From: Pisolithus tinctorius
Lineage: Eukaryota > Basidiomycota > Agaricomycetes > Boletales > Pisolithaceae
Direction: 5' to 3'
Length of the DNA: 64,000 nt
NCBI GenBank assembly: GCA_024663395.1
Contig: JANFAH010000001.1
Coordinates: 3,596,001-3,660,000, forward strand
Under the pieces are notes generated by a model that saw nothing but the letters and a program-made list of their open reading frames with translations, was not told where the DNA came from and searched no databases. Both the position numbers and the translations under genes were made by a program. Positions 45,176 to 56,395 of the stretch are shown piece after piece. Every line of letters starts with the position of its first letter. Within the stretch, counting starts at the first letter, position 1.

Positions 45176-46515
45176 CAGCTGCTTCGCTAGCTATGCAACC
45201 CGGTAAAAGAGTCAGACTAATCACGGACCCCCCGGTAGCAACTGACACGCCAGAGTCACGACGGCTCTCTTGACGAAGAAATGGCATAGAAAATACACCA
45301 AGGCACATTCTGACACGGGAAACTGACGAGGAAGGTACCTTTAGTCCTGGGACCTTCGTACAGGGGACTCTCAAGAATACTTCCGACACGACCAGAAGAG
45401 GGAGGGATTGTGTTTTCTGGTCAAATTTCTGCTAAACAACCGATACATTTTCCTGTAAAATTGCAGCATCGTGGTTTAGTGTGGCAGACTTCGAGGCTAG
45501 CCATTTACTGTCACTGCCCATTTCCCCTGATCAAGGGTGAAAGTGTTATAGTACGTATAGTACGTGTCGCGCAGAATACGCCACTATGCCGAGCCTGGTA
45601 TGCACAGGAAAGAGGTGGGAAGTGTTCATGTACACCAAGATGTACACAGCGTCGAACGTTGACCAGCGACGAGGACCGTGAAGCGGCACAGCTTGCTGTG
45701 GAAAGGCTCCGACTCGATGAAACCACGGAGCCTAGCACTGTGAGGCGTTAGGGGACATGCATCTTGCACAGTATTATACATAATAAGCCTGAGATGAGGC
45801 CAAAGCGCCGAGCACGTCCGCGTTTATGCAACTTTCCCATTCACTTCGGAGAGTCAAGGGGAGCCTGAAATTACCGGTGCTTTATGAAAAACTCATCCAA
45901 ACCTTAGATATGATCTGTAGTCTTCTTTCCCAACCGTCGTGAGGCCCACACCCAAAACAAATCCAAAAAAATCGTGCCATGTCTGCAAAAGTCTATGTCA
46001 GGTGCAACCCGTCGCTTCTCCTAAAGCTCCTTTCAGTCCTAATGCACTATCCTAACGTAGTAACTTGAGTTGGAACACAACTGATGAGAGTCTTCGTGAG
46101 GTTGGTATTTCAAAAGGTACAACGTTGTGTTTGATGAAAGCTGATCTTTACTTGCGATTACCACTAGGCGTTTTCCGCATTCGGGCAGGTCCTTGATGTA
46201 CGTGAACCTCCATCGTCGCACCACGATGGTCGAAATTTTCTTTTTTCGTTATGTTACTGAACGAATCCCATATTCTATGTCTCGTTCGTCAAATTATCAA
46301 CCATGAATTATCAACCATGTCTTCAATGCCCACGTTTCTGAATACAGTCGATCGTTATGAGAGATCGCGAGACTGGACGTTCTCGGGGATTCGCATTCGT
46401 TACATACGGCTCCACTGAGGAGGCTCAAGCCACAATCGCTGCTTTGAATGACCAGGAACTTGATGGTAGACGGATCCGAGTCAGCATGGCGAATGCTAGG
46501 CCCAGTGGTTAAGGG
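45176..46515. repeat. tandem duplication, copy A
   Basis: About 1.34 kb that aligns by eye with 46777-48150 in direct orientation (shared starts CAGCTGCTTCGCTAGCTATG, shared blocks around CGTCGTGAGGCC, CACTATCCTAACGTAG and the RRM exons). The two copies differ by scattered substitutions and small indels. It carries its own RRM gene and about 0.8 kb of upstream sequence. Confidence 0.85.
45979..46512 (+). CDS. RRM RNA-binding protein, copy A, glycine tail lost
   Basis: Four exons (45979-46001, 46061-46100, 46168-46197, 46348-46512) give 85 aa. The RRM is complete in outline: MSAKVYV, NLSWNTTDESL, AFSAFGQVLDV, then RETGRSRGFAFVTYG (RNP1) and LDGRRIRVSMANARPSG. It stops at TAA where copy B continues into a Gly-rich tail. 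After the stop the sequence resumes matching copy B downstream of the first glycine block (TAAGGGTATGCCGG against CGTGGGTATGACGG). A deletion of about 45 bp therefore made the shortened form. All splice sites are retained, so it may be expressed as an RRM-only protein or be an early pseudogene. V for L and S for G changes fall in beta1. Confidence 0.72.
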
Positions 46516-46776
46516 TATGCCGGTTAGTGTTGTTGGCAGAACCTACGGGGTTATATATGGCGGTACCTGGGAGAATCTCATACCAAATGTAACTTAGTGA
46601 GCAGTCAGGTTGTTGGAACATCGAGCTATGAAAAGGTTGACGTCAGTGCATTCCCAGTCTGTCTTGTCATCCAGCATTGTGGGTGACCTGTCCCTGATTT
46701 TATTACTAGAGATGCAACATCTGTGGCGACAGCCCCAGCTCAAAAGGTGTTCGAACCTAAGGATGAAACAACACAT

Positions 46777-48150
46777 CAGCTGCTTCGCTAGCTATGTAAC
46801 CTGGTAAAAGAGTCAGATTAATCATGGGCCACCCAGTAGCAACTGACATGCCCAAATCACCATTGCCCTCTTGACGAAGAAATGGCATAGAAAATACACT
46901 AGGGCACACTCTGACACGAAAAACTCACGAGGAAGGTACCTTTAATCCCGGGACCCTCATACCGGGGACTCTCAAGAATACTTCCAACACGACCAGAGGA
47001 GGGGGGGTGGGATTGTGTTCGCTGGCTAACTTTTTGCTAAACGACCGAGTCACTTCCCCGTGAAATTGCAGCAGCTTAATTTAGTGTGGCAGACTTCGAG
47101 GCTAACCATTTACTATCACTGCCCATGTCCCCTGATCAAGGGTGAATGTGCTATAGTGCGTGTCGCGTAGAATATACCACTGTGCCGAGCCTCGTATGCA
47201 CAGGAAAGAGGTGAGAGGAGTTCGGGTGTACAGCATCGAACGTTGACCGGCGACAAGGATCGTGAAATGGCACAGCTTTCTGTAACAAGGCTCCGACTCG
47301 ACGAAACCACGAAGCCTGGTGTGGCAATACTGTGGGGCATTAGGGGACATGCATCTTGCGTAGTATGACATAATATGCCATGAGATAAGGCAAAAACGCC
47401 GGGCACGCCCTCGCTTACGCAACTTTCCCATTCACTTCGGGGAGTCAAGGGGAGTCTGAAATTACCGGTGCAGTATAAAAAACGCATCCAAACCCTAAAT
47501 ACGATCTTTAGTCTTCTTTCCCGACCGTCGTGAGGCCTACACCAAAAAAAAACATTTTCGTGTCATGTCTGCAAAACTCTACGTCGGGTGCGACCCGTCG
47601 ATTCTCCTAAAGCTCCCTTCAGTCCTAATGCACTATCCTAACGTAGTAACTTGAGTTGGAACACAACTGACGACAGTCTTTATGAGGTTGGTGTTTCCAA
47701 AGGTGCAACGTGCGATCGATGAAAGCTGATCTTTGTTTGCGATGACCACTAGGCGTTTGGCCAATACGGGCAGGTCATTGATGTGCGCGAACCTCCATCA
47801 TCGCACCACGATGGTCGAGATTTTCTTTCCTTGTTATGTTACTGAACGAATCCCATATTTTATGTCTCGTTCGTCAATATCGACCATGTCTTCAATGCCC
47901 ACGTTTCTAAATACAGTCGATCGTTATGAAAGATCGCGAGACTGGACGTTCTCGGGGATTCGCATTCGTTACATACGGCACCACTGAGGAGGCTCAGGCT
48001 GCGATCAATGCATTGCATGACCAGGAACTTGATGGTAGACGGCTCAAAGTCAACATGGCGAATGCTAGGCCCAGTGGTGGGGGAGGTCGCGGTGGAGGTT
48101 ATGGCGGGGGTGGTCGTGGGTATGACGGTGGCTCCGGCGGCTATGGAAAC
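46777..48150. repeat. tandem duplication, copy B
   Basis: Direct repeat of 45176-46515, offset by about 1.6 kb. It includes the same upstream sequence, with a decayed reading frame related to 45640-45751 plus (DREAAQL, RLRLDETT in A; DREMAQL, RLRLDETT in B), and the intact RRM gene. The right boundary is blurred by the glycine repeats. Confidence 0.8.
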
Positions 48151-48174
48151 GGCGGCGGCGGCGGCAGGTGGTGA
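47565..48174 (+). CDS. glycine-rich RRM RNA-binding protein, copy B
   Basis: Four exons (47565-47587, 47647-47686, 47753-47782, 47917-48174) give 116 aa. It has one RRM (LYVGNLSWNTTDDSL, AFGQYGQVIDV, SIVMKDRETGRSRGFAFVTYG, LDGRRLKVNMANARP) and a short Gly/Tyr tail (GGGGRGGGYGGGGRGYDGG...). The layout is that of GRP/CIRBP-type proteins, which bind RNA in stress, cold or clock responses and may act as RNA chaperones. RNP2 is LYVGNL and RNP1 is RGFAFVTY, both complete. The tiny exons of 23, 40 and 30 nt break the RRM at the same places as in the two relatives, which shows common origin. Confidence 0.9.
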
Positions 48175-48816
48175 CGAAATTTGCTTGAGTGCGACAAGGA
48201 ACCCTGCATGCTACAGGTTGTGATAGGCCGTCTTATGCATTGCTGTCTGTTTTTCTTGTAAAGATCGGTTGATACCCTCGCCGTGGGCGCGAGAGATCTG
48301 ATTTGATGGTTGGCTGGTGACATTTTAACTGCATTGTAAGCATACACAGTAATAGGCAACCAATACTGGCAAAGCGGAGAAGCGACACCAAACACAATAA
48401 GGGCACTGAATTCGCCTCCATGTACTATCCCCCTTGCCCTATTGCTAGGCCATAGTACATTGTAGAGTTATATACTACAAGAACGGCGGCAGTTTTGAGT
48501 CTGTAACATGGATTTCACCTAGCTTGGGTATCGTGTAAATGAGACATCGAAAACGGGGAACGAAGGGACATGACTATCATCGACCTCGTGACATCGTACA
48601 TATACAGCGCATCTTAAAAACAAAAGACTACATATGCAGTGAATTGAACAAAAAAAATGATGGAAGTGGCGCTACAAAACAAGGCTGGATTGAATGGGGG
48701 GGAGGTTCACAAGCCACAAAATGATGGCGAAGTCAACACACATCAGTTGATCGCAGAAGAAATGGATGAAATGAAGCGTGATTCACGGGCATGTTTGGCT
48801 CGTAAATTGGAACAGT
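48175..48816. other. convergent region between two RRM genes
   Basis: 3' flanks of copy B (+) and of the minus-strand RRM gene. The frame 48539-48724 and the overlapping 48657-49118 frame run over the latter gene in antisense and are not genes. Confidence 0.4.
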
Positions 48817-49713
48817 TCAATACCCATAACCACCACCACCTTGTTGGTACCCTCCTTGGTAATATCCCCCATAGCCGCCGCCACCTTTCAATAGGTCAGT
48901 GTTCGTACATTTTCGTCACAAGGAAATATTACCTTGACCATAGTAGGGAGGTTGCCCGTAAGATTGAGATTGTTGACCGCCGGCATATCCGCCTGGTATC
49001 GTCATTAATAGGAATCCTTACTTCCAAGGAAGAGCACTACCGTAGCCTCCACTGCCATAGCCGCCGCCGCCGCCACCGCCACCGCCAGAGCTATAGCCAC
49101 CGGTGGGCCGAGTATTAGCAAGGTTGACTTTTATTCTTCTCCCATCCAACTCTTGTTCATTCATGCCACTGATAGCAGTTTCCGCTTCCTGAGAGGAGCC
49201 ATAAGTGACAAACCCGAACCCTCGCGAGCGGCCGGTTTCACGGTCGCGCATGACAATACTCTGAAGTGCAAACCACAGCAGCAGCGGACGCAGCAGACGT
49301 GGGGGATTTTACGATAAGTTTCATTGAGAGGAAACAGAAAACAAAGCGCACATCTATCACATTTCCAAATGCCGAGAAAGCCTGGATTGCAACACGCAGG
49401 GTCGTGCGCCAACCGTACGTAGCATGACCAAAAGTAAGGAATGAGGGTCGCGGATAGCAGGCTTGTAAGAAACAATCGCTTAGAATATAAACGAGACAAC
49501 ATAGCAAGAGCCATTTCCGAATCCTGCTATATTTCGTCACTGACTTCACGTAAAGTATCATCGTTCGTGTTCCAACTCAAATTTCTACAGAAAACCAAGG
49601 GAACAAGCCAACGATCAGTCTTGCTTCCCGTGGCCATAAGGGACAAAGGAAGCACGTGTCTAACCAAGTCAAGCACAAATGCAGACTGACCCAACATAAA
49701 TTTTAGAGGACAT
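48817..49713 (-). CDS. glycine/glutamine/tyrosine-rich RRM RNA-binding protein
   Basis: Six exons (49713-49691, 49584-49545, 49381-49352, 49260-49041, 48992-48933, 48884-48817) give 146 aa. The RRM is MSSKIYVGNLSWNTNDDTL, AFSAFGNVIDV, SIVMRDRETGRSRGFGFVTYG, LDGRRIKVNLANTRP. The tail is longer and different from copy B: poly-Gly with Ser, then GGQQSQSYGQPPYYGQ and GGGGYGGYYQGGYQQGGGG. It is Gln/Tyr/Gly-rich, like low-complexity domains that drive condensate formation. The first three exons have exactly the sizes (23, 40, 30 nt) seen in the two plus-strand relatives. The donor in the tail is the phase-1 GTAGTG; reading through would end early at 49018. Confidence 0.85.
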
Positions 49714-50963
49714 GTTGGCTTGTTCTTATGGGAAAGAGGGAGTCGATCAATGTCAGTACAACAGACAGAACGTGCACAGGGGAACGGGAAATGATAAACG
49801 CAGGTGGAGAGAAGGTCGAGGGCGAGAGAGAGGGGGCCCATGAATGCCCCCCTTATAATCGACATTTCAAACTCCGGCCTGAACTCTAACAAGGCAACTC
49901 TCTCCGCCGAATCTAGACTGGTTTCCTTATTTGGATGCGATGATCGAATTAGCCCCGCTGAAGACAGGGGCAATAGAGATAAACGGAGATGGCCGGGGGG
50001 GGAGGAGGGTCACGAGCACACCACAAAGACGCCTGCAAGATCTGCGCAACCCCAGATATATTGCTGCACTAGTAATATGACCGCGGCGTTCGCGAGACGC
50101 GAGTTCCACGGTGTCTTTTCCGCCATGCGTCGAGAGTCGGTCAACTCACTCGCAAATGCGGGCATCAAGGGCATCGCTGCGGACCCGTCAACAGTGTCGC
50201 TCCAAGACCACTGTGTGCACGTATGCTTGCTTTTTCAGCTTCCCGGATCAACGCGTGTTGGTGGCATCCACCAGAAGGGGGAATGGACTTGCAATGTACC
50301 GTGAGTCACGTTGCACGCCCTATTTCATCGTAGAAGATTCATTCGGATGTTCCCGACACCGGGGTATATGAGGACGCCGTCGCCATATCTCTGGATTGCT
50401 TCCTAGATAGTCTGCAGGGCAGTCACCAGTCACGACTTCCCTTCTCCCGTAGATGCAGCGCTGCGTGTGCCCATTCATTTGATCATAAGGGTTGGTGAAC
50501 TTGGCGTTAGAGTGAACCTGTTATCAACTCCACCCGGCCTTCACTATAAGTGGATCGGCGTCACATTGCATCCTAGGGTGGAGAGCATTGGCAATTTGCC
50601 TTGCACCTGCGAGGTCTACTCAGAGAGATGCAAGCATTAATATCTCGACAGATACGGCCACATCAATATAAAGCACAACCGTATTCTTCCCTCATGAACA
50701 ATAAATCGTGATAACAATTTGGCATGATTGTCGTAGGAGTCGTAAAGTACTTCAAACAAAATTTGGGTTTCCACTCCGAGAATGATGTGACGGGTAAGTA
50801 AGTGAACAGACCGTATGGCAGTGTAGAGATGTGACCTGGACGACGTATAACAAAACAAAGCAGTAAGACGAAGAAGTGAGAAAACAAAAGAAAAAGATAG
50901 AAAAAAGAGATCATATCAGATCAAAAGAAATGATTCGTTAGACTTAACTCGATCTCGCACCGA
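49714..50963. other. 1.25-kb interval, no recognisable gene
   Basis: Promoter of the minus-strand RRM gene on the left; A-rich tract near 50870-50930 next to the ABC gene 3' end. A plus frame at 50081-50304 has no motif. Confidence 0.4.
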
Positions 50964-53900
50964 TCAGGTGGAACCGCTGCTGCTTCCAAATTGCATGAAG
51001 CTTCTTCTCCTTCTCTTCTTCTCCTCTCGTTCCTTGTCCTTCTCGGTTTGCCTGCTTATCTCTCCAGAATTGCGCGCACTCTCCGCACCACTTGCCAACC
51101 CACTGCCGCTTCCGGTAGCGCTTGCAACATCGGCGTCCTTGCTACTCGACTCTCCGCTCTTTCCTTCATCTTTGTCGGCAGCCTTGTCCTTGCTGTCGCC
51201 CTTGAGGCTCGAGTCTCTCTTAAGCACATTCGCAATATTGGCGATACCAGGTATACCAGCACCCTTGCGTGGGGTACTCAAGGAGATGCGACGTGCGAGA
51301 CGCTGGAAATTTTGCGATGATATCCGCTTGCGCTTGCCATCTGTCGAGTCATTGGGTGTGCCAGACGGGTCGGGCGTACCAGAACGTGGCGGCGTAGTCG
51401 TCGTGTCGAATGTGACAGAAGCACCTTGGACATGTCCCGGAACCGCAGGGCGCGGTTGCGACGCGACAGAGCGAGCGTCATCCGAGACGGGGAAGGCAAC
51501 TGGCTCTGGTGCCTGGGAGCTCGAATCACCTGAAGTGGGGAACGCAACAGGTGCTGGCGTAGTGGCAGGTTCCTCTTCAGGGTCCGAGGTAGGGAATGAA
51601 ACCGGAACATTGTCTTTAGGGGGGACCACAGGTGCAGTAGGCTCTGCGTGGATGGAAGCAGCTGGAGCTCGGAGAGAAGGGGCACGGATGGAGTCGACGG
51701 GGCGAAGGGAAGCAGAGACTGGTCGCGGGGAATCCGCAACGACGCGATCGACGTCTTCAGTATCGACAGCTTCGGCATCATATCCAACGGGAGGCGGACC
51801 AGCAGGAGCTGACGTTGATTGACTGTACTCGGCCCACATGGACGTGAATATCCCATTTTCTGCAAGAAGCTCATCGAAGGCACCCTGCTCGACGATCCGG
51901 CCATCCTTTAGGACGATGATCCTACGAACAGCCAGAATATAATGAGCGTCTGCAAAGCCGTAAAATGATTGCCACTGACTGATCTACACTCCCCTGGATC
52001 CTTCCTAGATCCGCAGCACCAACCTCCCAAAGGACCGTCCTCCCACCCTTCACAAGGGCCAACGTCTCAACATCTAGACCACCTTCAACGAGTATAACCC
52101 GCGCAGCTTTAGCAACTGCACGAGAGATGGCCGCCTGCCGTTCATCGGCGTCAACCTTTGCCACGACTGCAAGCTTCTCGCGGAGACTGAGGGAAGAGAT
52201 ATTCCGAATGTCTTTACCGTCGATGTAGATAGAGCCACCGTTGGCATCAGGTAGGTACAGGCGGTAGAGAAGCTTCATGATGGTTGATTTTCCACTGCCA
52301 GGCGCACCAACAAGGGCGACGGTGGATGACGCAGGTACAGTGAAGGAGACGGAGGAAAGTAAGGAACTGTAGGGCTGAGCGTGCTCGGGAGAGTAAGGGT
52401 AGGTGAACGATACATTTTCTGTGAATATCGTTCAGGTACACAGCTATACCGGCGATTAGAGGATACGAACCGAAGCGAACCTCAACACCACCTTCACCAT
52501 CAAGTGACATGTTCCCACAGTCTTTAACCTCGGCAGGTTGATTCAGCGTGTCAAGCACAGAGCGAACGTCCAGCAATGTTCCTTGTGGGCAAGGGATTGA
52601 TGATAGTGGCAGTACAAGCTAGTCAAGCACGCTATTTAGGTTTGCGTTGACGAGAATGAACAGGATACTCACAGCCAACCAATACCAGACCCAAGCAACC
52701 CAAGCGCCGACGGTCCAGATGCCGTCAACAACTCCTTCTGCAATATACAAACTACCAAGGAGCAAACCCCCACAAGTAATGAGGGCCTGCACGAGAGTGA
52801 GTAGTGCGAAAGCCGGAAACACACGAGAAGAGGAATAGGGGACCGTGCAAAGTGAGAGGGCACGAGAAAGAACGCGGGTAACAAAAACTGTTCAACGATC
52901 ACATTGAGTTATTCTGTTCTCAAACATGGTGCACGATCTACTTACCGTAAACGTCGAGGGCGATGAAGACGCCCAACGCAACCTCCCAGCCGAACATCAG
53001 ACCTAGCACGATAACACCTATGAGGCTATCAAGAATAGCAGCCACGCAAACCGAGACGGCTTCCAAGAGCTTAGAGACTGCGCCCGTTGGATAGAGGTTT
53101 CCTTTCACCCTCAGTCCGGTAGAATTGCCAAGCAAGAGGCCTGAAAGGTGGGCAGCATAAGCGGATTCAAGGGTGGCATCCGCACGTTCTCCAATGCGAG
53201 ATCCGGCGGCAAGGATCAGTGCCGGAATTCCGCCCTGTGACGTGAGGAAGTATGCAATGACGAAGACGAAGATGTACGGATAAGGCGAGGTGCCGAGAGG
53301 CATGGGGATGGGGTATGTTACATCGGACTGGGATATGAATGCATTGACAGCTGCGCCCAAAGAAAGGGGTAAGGTGGGCTTCAACACTCGAACGATCAAA
53401 TGGAGAAAGGTCGTGAAGGCCTAAAATGGGTCCAGTTTAGCAAACGGAAAACAAAGCCGACGGGCAAAGCTTACAAAAACAAATTCTCGTCTCTTGGAAT
53501 TGGATGAACAGATGAAGCAGCCCAAGCGGCGCAGAGTAGCAAGGGATGATTCGCGCTTCGAGGAGTTCTCCTGAGTTGCAGCGTCATGAGGTGGCAACCG
53601 TATCACTGAACAGGATCTCACCTTGACATCTGAGGACGTGAGAGGAGGACCAGATTCGCACTGATCCCGAGCAGCGAAAGTACCGTATTTACTACTTTCT
53701 GCGGCTGGGCCGTCCTCCTGGAGGGGAGTGTTCTCTTCTCCGGCCGTCTCCAATTCAGGCTGTCTCTCCGCATTAATATAGGTGACACGGGGTGAATTGA
53801 GGGCGAGTAGGAGCGTGAAAAGGAAGAGAACGCGAAGGCATGGCGTGAGGAGGTGAAAGATGTCAGGGATACACTTGGACAATTTAGGACTACTGCAGAA

Positions 53901-54467
53901 ATGTGCTCTGTCTAAAGATGCCGGAACAAGACATGGTACATTAGCTGAGAGCATTTGCTGTGAAGCTGTGTACTTGCCACGTGTATTGGTAGTCAACGCA
54001 AGGACAACCTGCGCGATGTCCAACGCCAAAGCAATGGCAATGGCGAGTTTGACACGAGTGAGAAACCACACTTGGACGTTGTTGATGTCCTTCCAGGCTC
54101 CAAGGGCAGCCAGGCCAGCGTAGGCGACCAGGCCGAGGAGAGAGGCAAGAGGGATGCCAGTCCCGAGACTCCACACCTTGTTGAAGACAGCATAAGCAAT
54201 GTAGGCCAGCCCGTCGATAAGAAAAGAAAGGGCAGAGAGAGAAAGAAGGACGAGGATAAGGGTTGACCTTGGGACGCGTGACTGGACGACGACGGGGGTG
54301 ATCGGCGACGGGGAAGGTGGAGAAAGCGGCTTCGTGTACAACAACGAAAGGGTCGTAAGGAGAACGACCGCAGGGGAGGATACCCGCACTGCGAACAGCG
54401 CAGCAGCTGATGCACCGAGAGCTTGCCCCGCAGAAACGAAGACAACGGCAGATCGTTTGCGCGTCAT
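50964..54467 (-). CDS. reduced ABCB-type (HMT1-like) ABC transporter
   Basis: The N-terminal exon (from 54467) has repeated hydrophobic helices (VVLLTTLSLLY, LILVLLSLSALSFLIDG, and GLVAYAGLAALGAW), as in the extra membrane domain of HMT1/ABCB6 relatives. The core membrane domain is split over 53430-52938 (VLKPTLPLSLGAAVNAF, PALILAAGSRIGER, DSLIGVIVLGLMFGWEVALGVF) and 52902-52619 (LLTLVQALITCGGLLLGSL, TVGAWVAWVWYW). The ATPase part has Walker A GAPGSGKST and a D-loop-like stretch, ending IIVLKDGRIVEQG. It lacks a Q-loop and an LSGGQ signature, and Walker B reads VILVEGGLD. A 290-residue disordered, charged C-tail ends at 50964. Exon borders around 53430-54000 are uncertain; one intron may be GC-AG. 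Transport activity is doubtful. Confidence 0.72.
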
Positions 54468-54922
54468 CGTCGTCGAAAGTATATAAAAAAAGACGGCGAC
54501 AACGACGGCGAATGGAGTGGCTTGACTTGGATGTGTGAGGTCTGTCGTCGTCCCACTCGCACTCTGTCAATTTATTTTAGCGTTGCCCGCCCTCCAGGTC
54601 CACAGAGAAGGAAGGCGTGGGAGCGACGCACCACAGGCTCGCCTTTTGTGCTGATGGGTGGCTGTGCTGTGCATCAAAAATTATCCAAGATAACTCCAAG
54701 CTGTAATCGGTTCTCGCCTCGTGTGTCCCCTCTGCGTCCTATGATTCATCTCAACACGTGTGCCCAGCATGTGCCCTTCCTATCACGCAGCACCATCGCC
54801 GCATCTCTATTCAATTGACGGAGAACACGTGTGGTTATTTCCTTCCGATACACTTCGCAAATCGCATTTGTATACAGTTCCGTTAGACCTAAGACAATAC
54901 GTAGTCATGCCGAAGAGCCCCG
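54468..54922. other. intergenic, no gene seen
   Basis: Promoter side of the ABC gene and 3' flank of the first GTPase gene. No coding motif on either strand. Confidence 0.4.
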
Positions 54923-56395
54923 TCACTCCCGACGCTGCAACTCCTCTATGATCGCGTTGGCACGCTCTTTAGATATTCTGCACTCCTCTACTAGCTTTTC
55001 CCTGATAGCACGCATCTTAGGGAGGTTACCCCCACGAATAAGATATCCCATCTTCTTCAGGAATGCAGACAGCCACTTGTCGGTCTCCATGAAGAATGGT
55101 GTTCCAGGCTCGTGTACATGTGTCCTCAGTAACCGCAGTACTGTTTGACGCGACTCGTCCAGCTTGTCTTTGAACAAATGAGTGTTCTTGTTGATTGCAG
55201 TGACACATGCATGCCCGATAAAATCAATCTTGAAATTCCTGAGATCCTCCTCATTGTCCGCCCACCACTGCTCCATATTGGCCTCCTGCTCCAGGTGTGT
55301 GACGACTATGGCCACCGGCACCTTCTTCTCGCACAGGTACTCCTGGAAAAGCCTATAGTTATTCAGCTGGGCCTCGTTCAGCCTTCCCCCACGCATACAG
55401 AATAACAAGAGGTCGACACCTCCCGCACGGTTCAACGCATCAATAAGTTTGTATGCTTTTTTGATCGCATGAAGGTAGTCACCCTGGTTCACCGTCGGGC
55501 TGTTCAGACCAACAGTATCGAAGATACGAAGATGAGATTCGTTTGCGGCAAGGCGATATTCTTTCGAGTCCAAAGTGCAGCCTCGCACGCCGGAGGACAC
55601 AGAAGCAATCTCGTGCCCAGCAATGAGATTGATGACGGAAGTCTTCCCGACGCCAGTCTCCCCGAAGAGTACAATGTTTGCTATCCGGAGGAGCGGATTG
55701 ACTTTGCGAGTCAGTAGTCCAGCTTCCTTGGATGACAGACCACATGTCTCAGTCAAGATTCCCGTCGCATCGGCGAGCCGATTGAAGAGGGGGTATACTG
55801 GCGTAGCCAAGACCACTTTGTTATCAGGGGTAGCAGTCCCAAGAAGCTGAATCAGTGCGTTCCTGGATTGTTGATATCGAAGATCAGCACCGGACCCCCG
55901 CGAACGTAGGGCGGTGACACAAGCGTGTCCCGCGAAGCGCAACCGGAACTTGTTGATGTCTTTCAAGTTCCTACCCCACCATCCATCCATCGCGCTCTCC
56001 TTCTCCCGATATGTCGCAACCAGTACAATTGGAACCGTGCCATCGAAGAAGAAGTCGTTGAATAGATGGTATACATGTTGAGTGGTGATGCTCAGCTTGT
56101 CTTTGTTCGTGCAAAGGAAAACGAGGTTGATTTTCTTTTTCAACGACTGGATTAAATTGCACGCCTTTTCATAGGGGACAAGGCGGCTCAAACTGTCCAC
56201 ATGCGCTGAGCTAAAGCCCATGGTGTCATACGCGCAGATTTCGGTGGAATCGACTGTGAACTTGTATTCTGCAAAAGCTTTCGTGCAAGCGTCGACGTCG
56301 GACGATACCGAGGCAACATCGCTGTCTGCTAGAAGGTTGATAATAGAACTTTTGCCTGCCCCTGTTTCGCCAACGATAATGATGTTCAGAGGCAT
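54923..56395 (-). CDS. two-unit AIG1/GIMAP-like GTPase (1)
   Basis: A single-exon frame of 490 aa with two G domains in tandem. Unit 1 has P-loop GETGAGKSS at 9-17, switch/G3 DTMG at 57-60, ATYRE in the G4 place and GHACVTA (G5) at 156-162. A helical motif ETCGLSSKEAGLL closes it near 216-228. Unit 2 has P-loop GETGVGKTS at 245-253, DTVGL, VVTHLEQE and GHACVTA, then TDKWLSAFLKKM and the closing motif EECRISKERANAII. GIMAP/Toc34-type GTPases lack NKxD and use TH or R-type G4 motifs, so this fits that clade; both units keep the residues needed to bind phosphate. The cellular role is unknown. No membrane segment is seen. Confidence 0.85.
   Translation of the reverse strand: MPLNIIIVGETGAGKSSIINLLADSDVASVSSDVDACTKAFAEYKFTVDSTEICAYDTMGFSSAHVDSLSRLVPYEKACNLIQSLKKKINLVFLCTNKDKLSITTQHVYHLFNDFFFDGTVPIVLVATYREKESAMDGWWGRNLKDINKFRLRFAGHACVTALRSRGSGADLRYQQSRNALIQLLGTATPDNKVVLATPVYPLFNRLADATGILTETCGLSSKEAGLLTRKVNPLLRIANIVLFGETGVGKTSVINLIAGHEIASVSSGVRGCTLDSKEYRLAANESHLRIFDTVGLNSPTVNQGDYLHAIKKAYKLIDALNRAGGVDLLLFCMRGGRLNEAQLNNYRLFQEYLCEKKVPVAIVVTHLEQEANMEQWWADNEEDLRNFKIDFIGHACVTAINKNTHLFKDKLDESRQTVLRLLRTHVHEPGTPFFMETDKWLSAFLKKMGYLIRGGNLPKMRAIREKLVEECRISKERANAIIEELQRRE

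Noticed and set aside
45176..48174. Transposon as cause of the repeat
   Set aside because: No transposase, no terminal repeats and no target-site duplication seen; plain tandem duplication of a gene segment fits.
50968..51822. 284-codon plus-strand frame rich in Leu/Ser/Gly
   Set aside because: Antisense to the disordered ABC gene tail; long only because of codon bias and low complexity.
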